From DASZFV01 sp035546175 (lineage in GTDB: Bacteria; Myxococcota_A; Polyangia; Fen-1088): DNA of 19,458 bases. The position numbers and the translations under genes are program-made. Positions 13,547-19,458 of this stretch are shown one piece after another. The notes beneath the pieces are model-generated. The model did no database searches, had not been told where the DNA came from, and saw only the letters and a list, made by a program, of their open reading frames with translations. The number at the start of each line of letters is the position of its first letter. The stretch's first letter is position 1. The stretch is taken from assembly GCA_035546175.1 (NCBI GenBank), contig DASZWW010000127.1, positions 1 through 19,458 of the forward strand. The letters run 5' to 3'.

Positions 13547-13936
13547 GTGACACTCCGCCCGACGACGCTCGTCGCCGTGATCGTGCTGCTCGCCGCCACG
13601 GCGGACGCGCGCGCTCAGTCCCTCGAGAACGGCGCGGTTTCGCCCGCCGCGCCGCTGACGCCGATTCCGGCCGCGTCGCCTTCAGGGGGCCCGGCCTCGA
13701 CTGGCGCTCCGTTGACTCTCCCCCTCCCGGCCGCCCGCGCGGTCACCTTGGCGCCCGCGCGCCAGGCCGTGGACTCCGCGCCCGCGAAGCCGGCGCGCGT
13801 GCCGCTCGCGAAGCGGTGGTGGTTCTGGGCGGGGCTCGGCGCAGCCACCGTCGGCGTCGTGCTCGCCGCCATCTTCCTGGGCCCGCGAGACGCCTATAAC
13901 GGCAACGCGAGCCCCGGGACCGTGGAGGTCTTCTGA
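13547..13936 (+). CDS. Small exported protein with C-terminal transmembrane segment
   Basis: This 129-aa protein has an N-terminal signal peptide (LVAVIVLLAATADARAQ), a Pro/Ala/Ser-rich middle, a basic stretch with KRWWFWAGLGAATVGVVLAA as a single transmembrane helix, and the C-terminus GTVEVF. The WWFW-helix and GTVxVF-like ending resemble the tails of myxobacterial PEGA-domain proteins, but the PEGA domain is absent, so it is either a short relative or an independent adaptor. The start is GTG 13547, with a G-run directly before it. Its stop overlaps the following lipoprotein start as TGATG, so the two are co-translated. Function unknown. Confidence 0.7.
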   Translation: MTLRPTTLVAVIVLLAATADARAQSLENGAVSPAAPLTPIPAASPSGGPASTGAPLTLPLPAARAVTLAPARQAVDSAPAKPARVPLAKRWWFWAGLGAATVGVVLAAIFLGPRDAYNGNASPGTVEVF

Positions 13937-14490
13937 TGCCGGGCAGGCGTCGGCTCGCCCGCGGCCTCCTCTGGATCGCGCTCGCGACGCCAGCCCTCGA
14001 GGGCTGCTTCGACGATCCGACCGAGGTCGTCGTCGTCATCGACACGGACGCGAAGCTCGGGAGGGACTACCAGAACGTCGCGATCTGCTTCTCCACCGGG
14101 GCCGAATCCGACGCAACCGGAACCACCTGGCCCGTGACGGTGGGCGTGAGAAAGATGGGCACCACGCCGACGTTCACGGTGCTCGTGTCGCTGAGTACGA
14201 CGAGCTCGCCGGGCGGGTGCAACAGCAACCTGAGGCCCCCCGGGACGTTCGGCACCGCGCCGGCCTTCGACACGCGAAGCGCGAAGGACGTCGAATTCGT
14301 CGACGGCGAGATGCGCTCGTTGTTTCTCCCTCTGTTCAAGGCGTGCGCCTGTGTGGACGCCAATGGCATGCCGACCACCAACTGCCAGCACGCGCTCGAT
14401 CCTGATTGCCAGGATCTGTCGAATCCCAAGCTGGGCGACTTCGACGAGGACAACCTCCCGCATCTGCCCGCCTCCGCAAAGGCCGACTAG
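13936..14490 (+). CDS. Predicted lipoprotein, function unknown
   Basis: The 184-aa protein has a basic N-terminus, a hydrophobic core (LLWIALATPA) and a lipobox ending in Cys24 (LEGC; Glu at -2 is unusual). The mature part starts DDPTEVVVVIDTD, a beginning common in myxobacterial lipoproteins with Ig-like or beta-sandwich domains. It has several Cys residues (CFSTG, GGCNSN, KACACVD, NCQHAL, DCQDL) that could form disulphides. No enzyme motif seen. The ATG overlaps the preceding stop by one base (TGATG). No Shine-Dalgarno sequence stands out, so translation may depend on coupling. Confidence 0.75.
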   Translation: MPGRRRLARGLLWIALATPALEGCFDDPTEVVVVIDTDAKLGRDYQNVAICFSTGAESDATGTTWPVTVGVRKMGTTPTFTVLVSLSTTSSPGGCNSNLRPPGTFGTAPAFDTRSAKDVEFVDGEMRSLFLPLFKACACVDANGMPTTNCQHALDPDCQDLSNPKLGDFDEDNLPHLPASAKAD

Positions 14491-14523
14491 GCGAGCTCGA
14501 CGGACGCGTCGGCGCACCGGCTC

Positions 14524-14572
14524 GAACGGCGCACCGCTCTGGGGAGTGGCTTGAACGGCGCACCGCTCTGGG
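14524..14572 (+). repeat. 20-base direct repeat with 29-base period
   Basis: GAACGGCGCACCGCTCTGGG occurs at 14524-14543 and again, identical, at 14553-14572, separated by nine bases. A shorter match (CGGCGCACCGG) ends at 14520. The repeats fill most of the 95-base gap between the lipoprotein gene and the next lipoprotein gene, directly ahead of its GTG start. They may be a recent duplication or tandem protein-binding sites. Confidence 0.9.
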
Positions 14573-14585
14573 CGATCCTGAGCTC

Positions 14586-15695
14586 GTGAGGAGAGCGATC
14601 GTAGTTCTGATCGGGCTCGCCCTGGGCGGTTGCTCGTCGAGCCCGAAGCCGGCGTCGGGACCCGGGGGCGCCGGCGGCGCGACGGCCACGGCCGGCGGGG
14701 GCGGCGGACCCTCCGGGGGCGCCGGCGGACAGCCGGTCTCGGTGGGCCAGGCGGGCAGCGAAGGCGGGGCCGGGGGACGAGCGGGAGCGGCTGCGGCTGG
14801 AGCGGCGGGAGGCGGGAGCGGCGGCGACGCCGGAACCGCCGCGGGTTCCGGCGGCGGGGGGATCGGCGGGGGCGACGGGGGGACCGGCAGCGGCGTTGCC
14901 GGGAGCGGCGGCGACGCTGGAAGCGCGGGGGCCTCGGGCCGCGATCTCTCGACGGATCGCGCGAGTTTCTTCGGGGCCTCGCGCTGTGCGCAGGCCAAGG
15001 TGCAGCTCTGTGAGGACTTCGAGAGCGGCGTTCTCGACACGGCGACCTGGACGACGATCGGCGGCTCCAAACCCGTGATCGATGGCCTTCAGACGGCCCG
15101 AGGGGCCAAAGCGCTGCACCTCACGATCATGGGCAACGGTCAGAGCGCCATCCGCGAGTCGAAGACCTTCCCCGCTCCCAACAACACGTACTACGGGCGG
15201 GCCTTCGTCTACTTCGCGTCCCTGCCCACGCCGATGACGGGCTTCACATACTCCCACTGGACGATGATCGCGGCGACCGGCTCTGGGGTGAGCGGCGAGA
15301 TCCGTGTCAGCGGGCAGATGCAGAACGGGATGAGCTATTGGGGCGTCGGCACGGACAACCGCGTGGACGCCAACGGCACGGGAGACTGGACGAACTCGGA
15401 CAAGGATCCGAACGGGAAGCCGATGCCCGTCCCCACGGGCCGGTGGCTCTGCATCGAATGGATGCACAAGGGCGACACGAACGAGACGCGGTTCTGGTGG
15501 GACGGCGTCGAGCACCCCTCGCTCTACACGATGCCGAGCACGCCGCACGGCGGAAACCCAACCGAGCCGATCATCCTCCCGCAGTTCAAGAACGTCTGGC
15601 TCGGTTGGGCGGAATATCAGCCGACGATGGAGCCGTTCGAGCTATGGCTCGACGAGATCGCGATCGACAAGGATCGCATCGGCTGCGTGATCTAG
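14586..15695 (+). CDS. Large lipoprotein with Gly/Ala linker and polysaccharide-lyase-like (ConA-fold) domain
   Basis: The 369-aa protein starts with a short signal peptide (RRAIVVLIGLALGG) and lipobox LGGC (Cys16). About 100 residues of Gly/Ala/Ser low complexity (roughly 21-118) form a long flexible tether. The C-terminal domain (about 134-369) begins with CEDFESGVLDTATW and contains YYGRAFVYF, GRWLCIEWMHKGDTNETRFWWDG and FELWLDEIAIDKDRIGC. This is the pattern of laminin-G/concanavalin-like jelly rolls found in polysaccharide-lyase-like proteins of myxobacteria. Carbohydrate binding or lyase activity is plausible, but I cannot identify catalytic residues. The start is GTG 14586; an ORF extending further upstream exists, but only this start gives a lipoprotein signal. 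It converges on the repeat protein, with 45 bases between stops. Confidence 0.82.
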   Translation: MRRAIVVLIGLALGGCSSSPKPASGPGGAGGATATAGGGGGPSGGAGGQPVSVGQAGSEGGAGGRAGAAAAGAAGGGSGGDAGTAAGSGGGGIGGGDGGTGSGVAGSGGDAGSAGASGRDLSTDRASFFGASRCAQAKVQLCEDFESGVLDTATWTTIGGSKPVIDGLQTARGAKALHLTIMGNGQSAIRESKTFPAPNNTYYGRAFVYFASLPTPMTGFTYSHWTMIAATGSGVSGEIRVSGQMQNGMSYWGVGTDNRVDANGTGDWTNSDKDPNGKPMPVPTGRWLCIEWMHKGDTNETRFWWDGVEHPSLYTMPSTPHGGNPTEPIILPQFKNVWLGWAEYQPTMEPFELWLDEIAIDKDRIGCVI

Positions 15696-15740
15696 CCGAC
15701 GTCAGTGGTTCCCATCAAGGCGCCGGGCGGTCCCCCCTTC

Positions 15741-16217
15741 TTAGTAGACCGGGGGCGCCCAGTAACCGTCCTGCCAGACCCACTGATACCCGTCCCAGAC
15801 CCACGTGCCCGGCGTCCAGATCCATCCTGCATACGGGACGACGGTGGACGCGCCAAACCAAACGCGGGTGCCGCCGTGCCATCCCCAGTGGCCGACGACC
15901 GGGCCGACGGCGTGCCCGTAGTAGCCGGGGCGCGCGACGTATCCGGGACGCCCGACGTAGCCCGGGTGCGCGACGTATCCCGGGCGGCCGACGAAGCCGC
16001 GCTGGGCCACGGCCACGTGAAGACCCCCAGCGGGGCGAGTCGCCACCGCGCCACCATGCCAGCCGCCGCTGGCGTGGAACCCACCGCTCGCGTGGGCGGC
16101 GGGCGCGGCGTGACCACCGCCGCCCCGCCACCCCTGGGCCGACGCCGTGGCCGGCGTCGCCACGCCCACGAGCAGCCCGAGAGCCGGCAAGACCAACGAA
16201 AGACCGATGCGCTTCAT
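15741..16217 (-). CDS. Secreted Gly/His/Tyr-rich hexapeptide-repeat protein
   Basis: The 158-aa protein has a clear signal peptide (KRIGLSLVLPALGLLVGVAT, cleavage near TASAQG). The mature part is Gly/His/Trp-rich, with five tandem hexapeptides VAQRGF-VGRPGY-VAHPGY then VGRPGY-VARPGY. The C-terminal segment, PYAGWIWTPGTWVWDGYQWV followed by WQDGYW, is the W/Y/G pattern of YXWQ-type envelope proteins. The fold and role are unknown; a surface or outer-membrane structural role fits the composition. The ATG at 16217 has a strong GGAGGG seven to eight bases upstream. A candidate ECF-type promoter lies just above it, so it is likely a stress-regulated single gene. Confidence 0.82.
   Translation of the reverse strand: MKRIGLSLVLPALGLLVGVATPATASAQGWRGGGGHAAPAAHASGGFHASGGWHGGAVATRPAGGLHVAVAQRGFVGRPGYVAHPGYVGRPGYVARPGYYGHAVGPVVGHWGWHGGTRVWFGASTVVPYAGWIWTPGTWVWDGYQWVWQDGYWAPPVY
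15921..16010 (-). repeat. Five tandem 18-base coding repeats
   Basis: Units occupy 15921-15938, 15939-15956, 15957-15974, 15975-15992 and 15993-16010. On the minus strand they encode VARPGY, VGRPGY, VAHPGY, VGRPGY and VAQRGF (listed from the 3' end). The Val-Ala / Val-Gly alternation shows a 36-base higher-order unit, so the array probably grew by duplication of a pair. Confidence 0.9.
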
Positions 16218-16238
16218 GTTCGTACCCTCCGTCTCTAC

Positions 16239-16264
16239 GACGGGCGCGAAGGCGGCCTTATTCC
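16239..16264 (-). promoter_or_regulatory. ECF-sigma-like promoter candidate for the repeat protein
   Basis: On the minus strand GGAAT (16264-16260) and CGTC (16242-16239) are separated by 17 bases, about 22 bases before the start codon at 16217. GGAA(C/T)-N16-17-CGTC is the general form recognised by many extracytoplasmic-function sigma factors. The match is short and could be chance. Confidence 0.35.
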
Positions 16265-16266
16265 GG

Positions 16267-16281
16267 AATTTCTTCGAAATT
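16267..16281. other. AT-rich inverted repeat at the manB 3' end
   Basis: AATTTC-TTC-GAAATT is a perfect 6-base inverted repeat overlapping the manB stop codon (16280-16282). It lies immediately downstream of, and partly inside, that gene and next to the promoter candidate for the repeat protein. As RNA it would form a small hairpin, but no U tract follows, so terminator or operator remain open. Confidence 0.35.
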
Positions 16282-17686
16282 ACGTGGGGACGCGCGTGCG
16301 CTCGGGGTCGGTGACCTCGCCGATGATCTGACGGAGCCGGCCTTCGACGAGATCCTTGATCTCGGCGAGGCGCTGCGGCGTGTCAGCCTCGAAACGCATG
16401 ACGAGCACGGGACCGGTGTTCGACGCGCGTACGAGACCCCAGCCCACGTTGCGGCCGCCCTCCTGGAACGTCACGCGCGCGCCGTCGACGTCGACGACGC
16501 CGTAGCGGCCGCGGAACCAGGCAGTGGCGCGCCTGACGACCTCGAACTTCACGTCGTCGGCGCACGGCATGCGGATCTCGGGGGTGTTGTGCAGGATGGG
16601 CAGCGTCTCGTAGAGCTCGGCGAGGGTGCGCTCGGATTGCGTGAGCAGCTCGATGAGGCGCAGGCCGGCGTAGACGGCGTCGTCGAAGCCGAACCACCGA
16701 TCGGCGAAGAACATGTGGCCGGACATCTCGCCGGCGAGCGCGGCCTTCTCCTCCTTCATCTTCACCTTGATGAGCGAGTGGCCGACCTTCCACATGATGG
16801 CCCGTCCTCCGCGGGCCGCGATGTCGTCGAAGAGGGCCTGGCTGCACTTGACCTCGCTCACGAACGTCGCGCCGGGCTGCCGCGCGAGGATGTCGCGCGC
16901 GAAGAGCATGACGAGCTGGTCGCCCCACAGGATGCGGCCCTCTCCGTCGACGGCGCCCACGCGATCGGCGTCGCCGTCGAGGGCGATGCCCAGCTCGGCG
17001 CCCGTCGCGCGCACCCGCTCCATGAGGTCGTGGAGGTTGTCGGGGACCGTCGGGTCGGGGTGGTGGTTCGGGAAGCGCCCGTCAGGCTCGCAGTAGAGGC
17101 CCTCGGCGTCGAGCCCCAGCCTCTTCAAGATCGGGAGGATCGCGAGGCCGCCCGTGCCGTTGCCTCCGTCGACGACGATCTTGAACCGGCGCGGGCCGAG
17201 CTGGATGTTGCCGGCGATGGTGTCGACGTAGTCGCGCAGGATGTCGTGGTCCGTGGCCGAGCCGGCCGGACCTCCGGTGCGGTAGGAGCGCGTCTCGATG
17301 CGCGTGCGCAGCTTCTGGATCTCGGCGCCGTAGATCGTGCTCTTGCCGTGGACGACCTTGAAGCCGTTGTCCTCGCCCGGGTTGTGGCTCGCCGTGATCA
17401 TCACGCCGCCGTCGGCCTGCAGGTGGAAGACGGAGAAGTACAGCGCCGGCGTGTGCACGATGCCGATGTCGATGACGTCGAGTCCCGACGCCAGGAGCTC
17501 GCGCTTGAGCGCCGCGTGGATGCGCGGCGACGAGAGGCGACAGTCTCGGCCGAGCGTGATCCGCCGCGCCCCGTTGTCGACGAAGTAGGCGCCCATCGAG
17601 CGGCCGAGCTCGGTGACGAACGCGTCGGGGAAGTCCGTGTCCGCGTGGCCGCGGATGTCGTACTCGCGAAAGACTCTCGGGTTCAT
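16280..17686 (-). CDS. manB: Phosphomannomutase / phosphoglucomutase
   Basis: The 468-aa alpha-D-phosphohexomutase converts mannose 6-phosphate to mannose 1-phosphate (and usually the glucose equivalents) in the cytosol. All four domain signatures are present: catalytic phosphoserine Ser100 in ITASHNP; the Mg loop DGDADR with Asp237/239/241; the sugar-binding loop GEMSGH (319-324); and the phosphate-binding loop RASNTGPVLVMRFEA near the C-terminus. It resembles the AlgC/ManB group rather than GlmM. The ATG at 17686 has GGAG five bases upstream. It follows manC by 23 bases, so the pair forms an operon making GDP-mannose precursors for polysaccharide, O-antigen or glycolipid. Confidence 0.95.
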   Translation of the reverse strand: MNPRVFREYDIRGHADTDFPDAFVTELGRSMGAYFVDNGARRITLGRDCRLSSPRIHAALKRELLASGLDVIDIGIVHTPALYFSVFHLQADGGVMITASHNPGEDNGFKVVHGKSTIYGAEIQKLRTRIETRSYRTGGPAGSATDHDILRDYVDTIAGNIQLGPRRFKIVVDGGNGTGGLAILPILKRLGLDAEGLYCEPDGRFPNHHPDPTVPDNLHDLMERVRATGAELGIALDGDADRVGAVDGEGRILWGDQLVMLFARDILARQPGATFVSEVKCSQALFDDIAARGGRAIMWKVGHSLIKVKMKEEKAALAGEMSGHMFFADRWFGFDDAVYAGLRLIELLTQSERTLAELYETLPILHNTPEIRMPCADDVKFEVVRRATAWFRGRYGVVDVDGARVTFQEGGRNVGWGLVRASNTGPVLVMRFEADTPQRLAEIKDLVEGRLRQIIGEVTDPERTRVPT

Positions 17687-17709
17687 GGCGACTCCGCGGG
17701 CCCTCGATT

Positions 17710-18825
17710 CTAGAGCAAATCGTCGCGCCCGGACTTCTTGGCGGCCTCGACGATCTTCTTGACGTCCTGAGCCAGTGACTTCGGTACGACGAGCACGGCG
17801 TCCCTCGTCGCCACGACGACGAGGTCCTTGACGCCCACGACGCCGACGAACGGAGCGCCCTCTTCCGCGACGACGAGGCTGCCCTCGCCGTCGACGAGCG
17901 TCGCGCCTCCGAGCACGACGTTGCCCTTGCCGTCGGCCGGGCGGATGTCCGCCACGGCGGCCCAGCTGCCGACGTCGCTCCAGCCGAAGGCGCCGGGCAG
18001 CACGCGCAAGCCGCCCGCCTTCTCCATGATGCCGTTGTCGATCGAGATGCTCGGCGCCTCGGCGTACCGCGCGCGGACGACGGCGGCCGCCGCGACCTCG
18101 TCGCGCGCAGCGACGGCGGCGTCGAGGACGTCGGCGAGCGCCGGGAGGTGACGGCGAGCCTCCTCGAACATGCGGCGCGCCGTCAGGAAGAACATTCCCG
18201 AGTTCCACAGGTAGCTCTTCGACGCGACGTACTCCTCGGCGGTCGTCCGGTCCGGCTTCTCCACGAAGGCGCCGACGTCGTGGACCGCGGCGCCGTGCGG
18301 CCGCGCCGCCGCGCGCGCGCCGAGCCGGATGTAGCCGAACCCCGTCTCGGCGTGCGTGGGCGTGATGCCGATGGTCACGATGGTCTCGCGGCCCTCGGCG
18401 AGCGCGGCGCGCAGGAGGCGGTCGTACTCGCGTTCGTCGCCGATGAAGGGATCGGCGGGCAGCACCGCGATGACGGCATCGGCGCCGGCGCGGCGCGCGG
18501 CGGCGGCGGCGCCGAGGCCCACGGCAGGCGCCGTGTTGCGCGGCATGGGCTCGGCGATGACGTTCTCGCGCGGGAGGGCGGGGACGGCGGCGCGGATCTG
18601 CGCCTCTTGATCGGCGGCCGTGACGACGAGCGTGCGCTCGAGCCCCACGACGGCCTGCGCGCGGCGGACGGCGGCCGCGAGCAGCGACTCGGCGCCTCCC
18701 AGGGTCAGGAGCTGCTTGGGGCGCGCGCGCCGGCTCGACGGCCAGAGGCGCGTGCCTCCGCCTCCCGCCAAGATGACGGCGAAGGCGTCGGCGGGGGGCG
18801 CGGCGGTCGCTGCGGAGATCGGCAT
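17710..18825 (-). CDS. manC: Mannose-1-phosphate guanylyltransferase (single-domain)
   Basis: The 371-aa nucleotidyltransferase makes GDP-mannose from mannose 1-phosphate and GTP. The signature AGGGGTRLWPSSR...RPKQL is at residues 20-38; PMPRNTAP at 94-101; LPADP at 123-127 (often PSDH or PADH in the family, so His is replaced by Pro); FVEKPD at 188-193; and WNSGMF at 208-213. It lacks the C-terminal phosphomannose isomerase domain of the bifunctional type (about 470 aa), so a separate ManA is needed. The ATG at 18825 is preceded by TTAGAGT 11 bases upstream and no good Shine-Dalgarno sequence. It is first in the manC-manB unit and divergent from the helical-repeat gene, with 69 bases between. 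Confidence 0.94.
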   Translation of the reverse strand: MPISAATAAPPADAFAVILAGGGGTRLWPSSRRARPKQLLTLGGAESLLAAAVRRAQAVVGLERTLVVTAADQEAQIRAAVPALPRENVIAEPMPRNTAPAVGLGAAAAARRAGADAVIAVLPADPFIGDEREYDRLLRAALAEGRETIVTIGITPTHAETGFGYIRLGARAAARPHGAAVHDVGAFVEKPDRTTAEEYVASKSYLWNSGMFFLTARRMFEEARRHLPALADVLDAAVAARDEVAAAAVVRARYAEAPSISIDNGIMEKAGGLRVLPGAFGWSDVGSWAAVADIRPADGKGNVVLGGATLVDGEGSLVVAEEGAPFVGVVGVKDLVVVATRDAVLVVPKSLAQDVKKIVEAAKKSGRDDLL

Positions 18826-18882
18826 CGTGGCGGCGCACTCTAACAAACGGCGACCGGGTCGCAAGCGGCGGCGCCCGCGTGA

Positions 18883-18888
18883 TAACCT
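18883..18888 (+). promoter_or_regulatory. Candidate -10 element of the last gene (leaderless arrangement)
   Basis: TAACCT ends 6 bases before the GTG at 18895 and no Shine-Dalgarno sequence is present, the same geometry as at the SRPBCC gene. The in-frame stops TGA and TAA (18880-18885) overlap it, so translation cannot start further upstream. Confidence 0.35.
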
Positions 18889-18894
18889 CGACGC

Positions 18895-19458
18895 GTGCCG
18901 GCGGCAGAAGCGCGGAAAGGAGGCGTGGCGGCCGCGCGAGCGGACGAGCTTCGCCGAGCCGTCGAGGCGGAGAGAGACGCGGGGACGCGCGCTCGCCTTC
19001 GCGTTCAGCTGGCCGAGCTGGTGCGCGCCCACGACGCGGCGCGCGCGCTCGACGAGCTGCGGGGCGCCGCGGCCGATGCGCCCGGGCTGCCCGCCGTCAC
19101 GATGTCCGTCCTCAGCTTCGCGCGCACCCTGGCCGCGAAGGATCGGCTGGCGCTGCTCCGCGAGCTCGCGCCGCCGGCCGCTGCGAGCGTCCCTGCCTGG
19201 GCGGCGGCCGCCGCCGAGACCGAGGCCGAGCTCGCCGCGCCGTCGCGGGCCGCGGAGGCTTGGCTCGCGCTGGCGCGCGATGAGCGCGTGCCGCTTCACC
19301 GTCGGCGCGTCGCCGCTCGCAGGGCCGAGGCCCTGGCCGCTGGCGTCTCCGGCGACGCGCAGCGCGCCGCGCTGCGCCTCTCGGCCTCGCTGACCTCGGG
19401 GGCGTCGCGGCTCGGATTCCTGCGTCGCGCCCTCGCGCTCGCCGTACCCGGCGCCGGC
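18895..19458 (+). CDS. Helical-repeat (TPR-like) protein, 5' part only
   Basis: This frame is open from GTG 18895 to the window edge (188 codons) and has no stop, so the gene continues beyond. Tandem in-frame stops lie just upstream at 18880-18885, fixing the earliest start. The translation is Ala/Arg/Leu/Glu-rich and forms amphipathic helices: ADELRRAVEAERDAGTRARL, VQLAELVRAHDAARALDELR, WLALARDERVPLHRRRVAAR. This is the style of tetratricopeptide or similar alpha-solenoid proteins of myxobacteria, often very large and next to envelope or polysaccharide genes. No signal peptide is visible. No enzymatic motif can be read, and the repeat class is not certain from the fragment. Confidence 0.7.
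   Translation, partial: MPAAEARKGGVAAARADELRRAVEAERDAGTRARLRVQLAELVRAHDAARALDELRGAAADAPGLPAVTMSVLSFARTLAAKDRLALLRELAPPAAASVPAWAAAAAETEAELAAPSRAAEAWLALARDERVPLHRRRVAARRAEALAAGVSGDAQRAALRLSASLTSGASRLGFLRRALALAVPGAG

Noticed and set aside
15921..16010. CRISPR-like array
   Set aside because: The 18-base units are contiguous with no spacers, in frame and within a secreted protein gene; it is a coding tandem repeat.
15338..17713. Plus-strand open frame of 791 codons crossing the lipoprotein 3' end, the repeat protein and manB
   Set aside because: It overlaps three well-supported genes in other frames or strands and has shadow composition; no domain is recognisable.
17687..18838. Upstream extension of the manB frame through manC
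   Set aside because: The extension is a frame-shifted shadow of ManC (Arg-rich); the ATG at 17686 with GGAG upstream begins the real protein.
1..19458. tRNA or rRNA genes, insertion sequences, phage genes, integrase or attachment sites
   Set aside because: I looked for cloverleaf-like segments, conserved rRNA blocks, transposase motifs and terminal inverted repeats on both strands by eye and saw none; a covariance-model search would be needed to exclude small RNAs.

Overview
The window looks like a chromosomal segment of a high-GC member of the Myxococcota, probably of the Polyangia. The evidence is a very GC-rich sequence with strong third-position GC bias, a MYXO-CTERM-like C-terminal sorting tail on the first gene, several lipoproteins with long Gly/Ala linkers, a PilZ protein, and a Gly/His/Tyr-rich secreted protein of a type common in this phylum. 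I see no rRNA, tRNA, insertion sequence, prophage or CRISPR array, and no gene-free stretch exceeds 300 bases (the longest are about 150-170).

Left part (1-6942). The window opens with the 3' end of a secreted parallel beta-helix protein. Two minus-strand units follow. One is gpmI translationally coupled to a small J-domain protein. The other is lipoprotein / conserved hypothetical / rsfS / rlmH. An SRPBCC (AHSA1-like) gene on the plus strand separates rlmH from gpmI. RlmH appears to start at a CTG codon that overlaps the rsfS stop. A prepilin peptidase gene runs divergently from the lipoprotein gene with about 16 bases between starts.

Centre (7096-12387). After an uncharacterised 384-aa gene comes the most interesting region: a tightly packed plus-strand set of stand-alone RibD-type reductase, zinc-poor medium-chain dehydrogenase, 6-pyruvoyl-tetrahydropterin-synthase homologue and GT4 glycosyltransferase. 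A CDP-alcohol phosphatidyltransferase gene converges on it and overlaps its last gene by 45 bases. The PTPS homologue keeps the zinc histidines but has Glu where QueD has its catalytic Cys and Lys where QueD has its catalytic His. Together the genes suggest an undescribed pathway that modifies a GTP-derived pyrimidine/pterin-like compound and perhaps attaches it to a sugar or lipid; this is inference.

Right part (12447-19458). There is a PilZ protein, a Spy/CpxP-like periplasmic protein, a small secreted/membrane protein coupled to a lipoprotein, and a large lipoprotein with a Gly/Ala linker and a concanavalin-like domain. A secreted hexapeptide-repeat protein on the minus strand has an ECF-like promoter candidate. 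A manC-manB pair for GDP-mannose synthesis follows, with the 5' end of an alpha-helical-repeat protein gene divergent from it and running off the window.

Several genes (gpmI, the SRPBCC gene, rsfS, the last gene, possibly the PilZ gene) have a -10-like hexamer only 6-8 bases before the start codon and no clear Shine-Dalgarno sequence, which hints at leaderless mRNAs.
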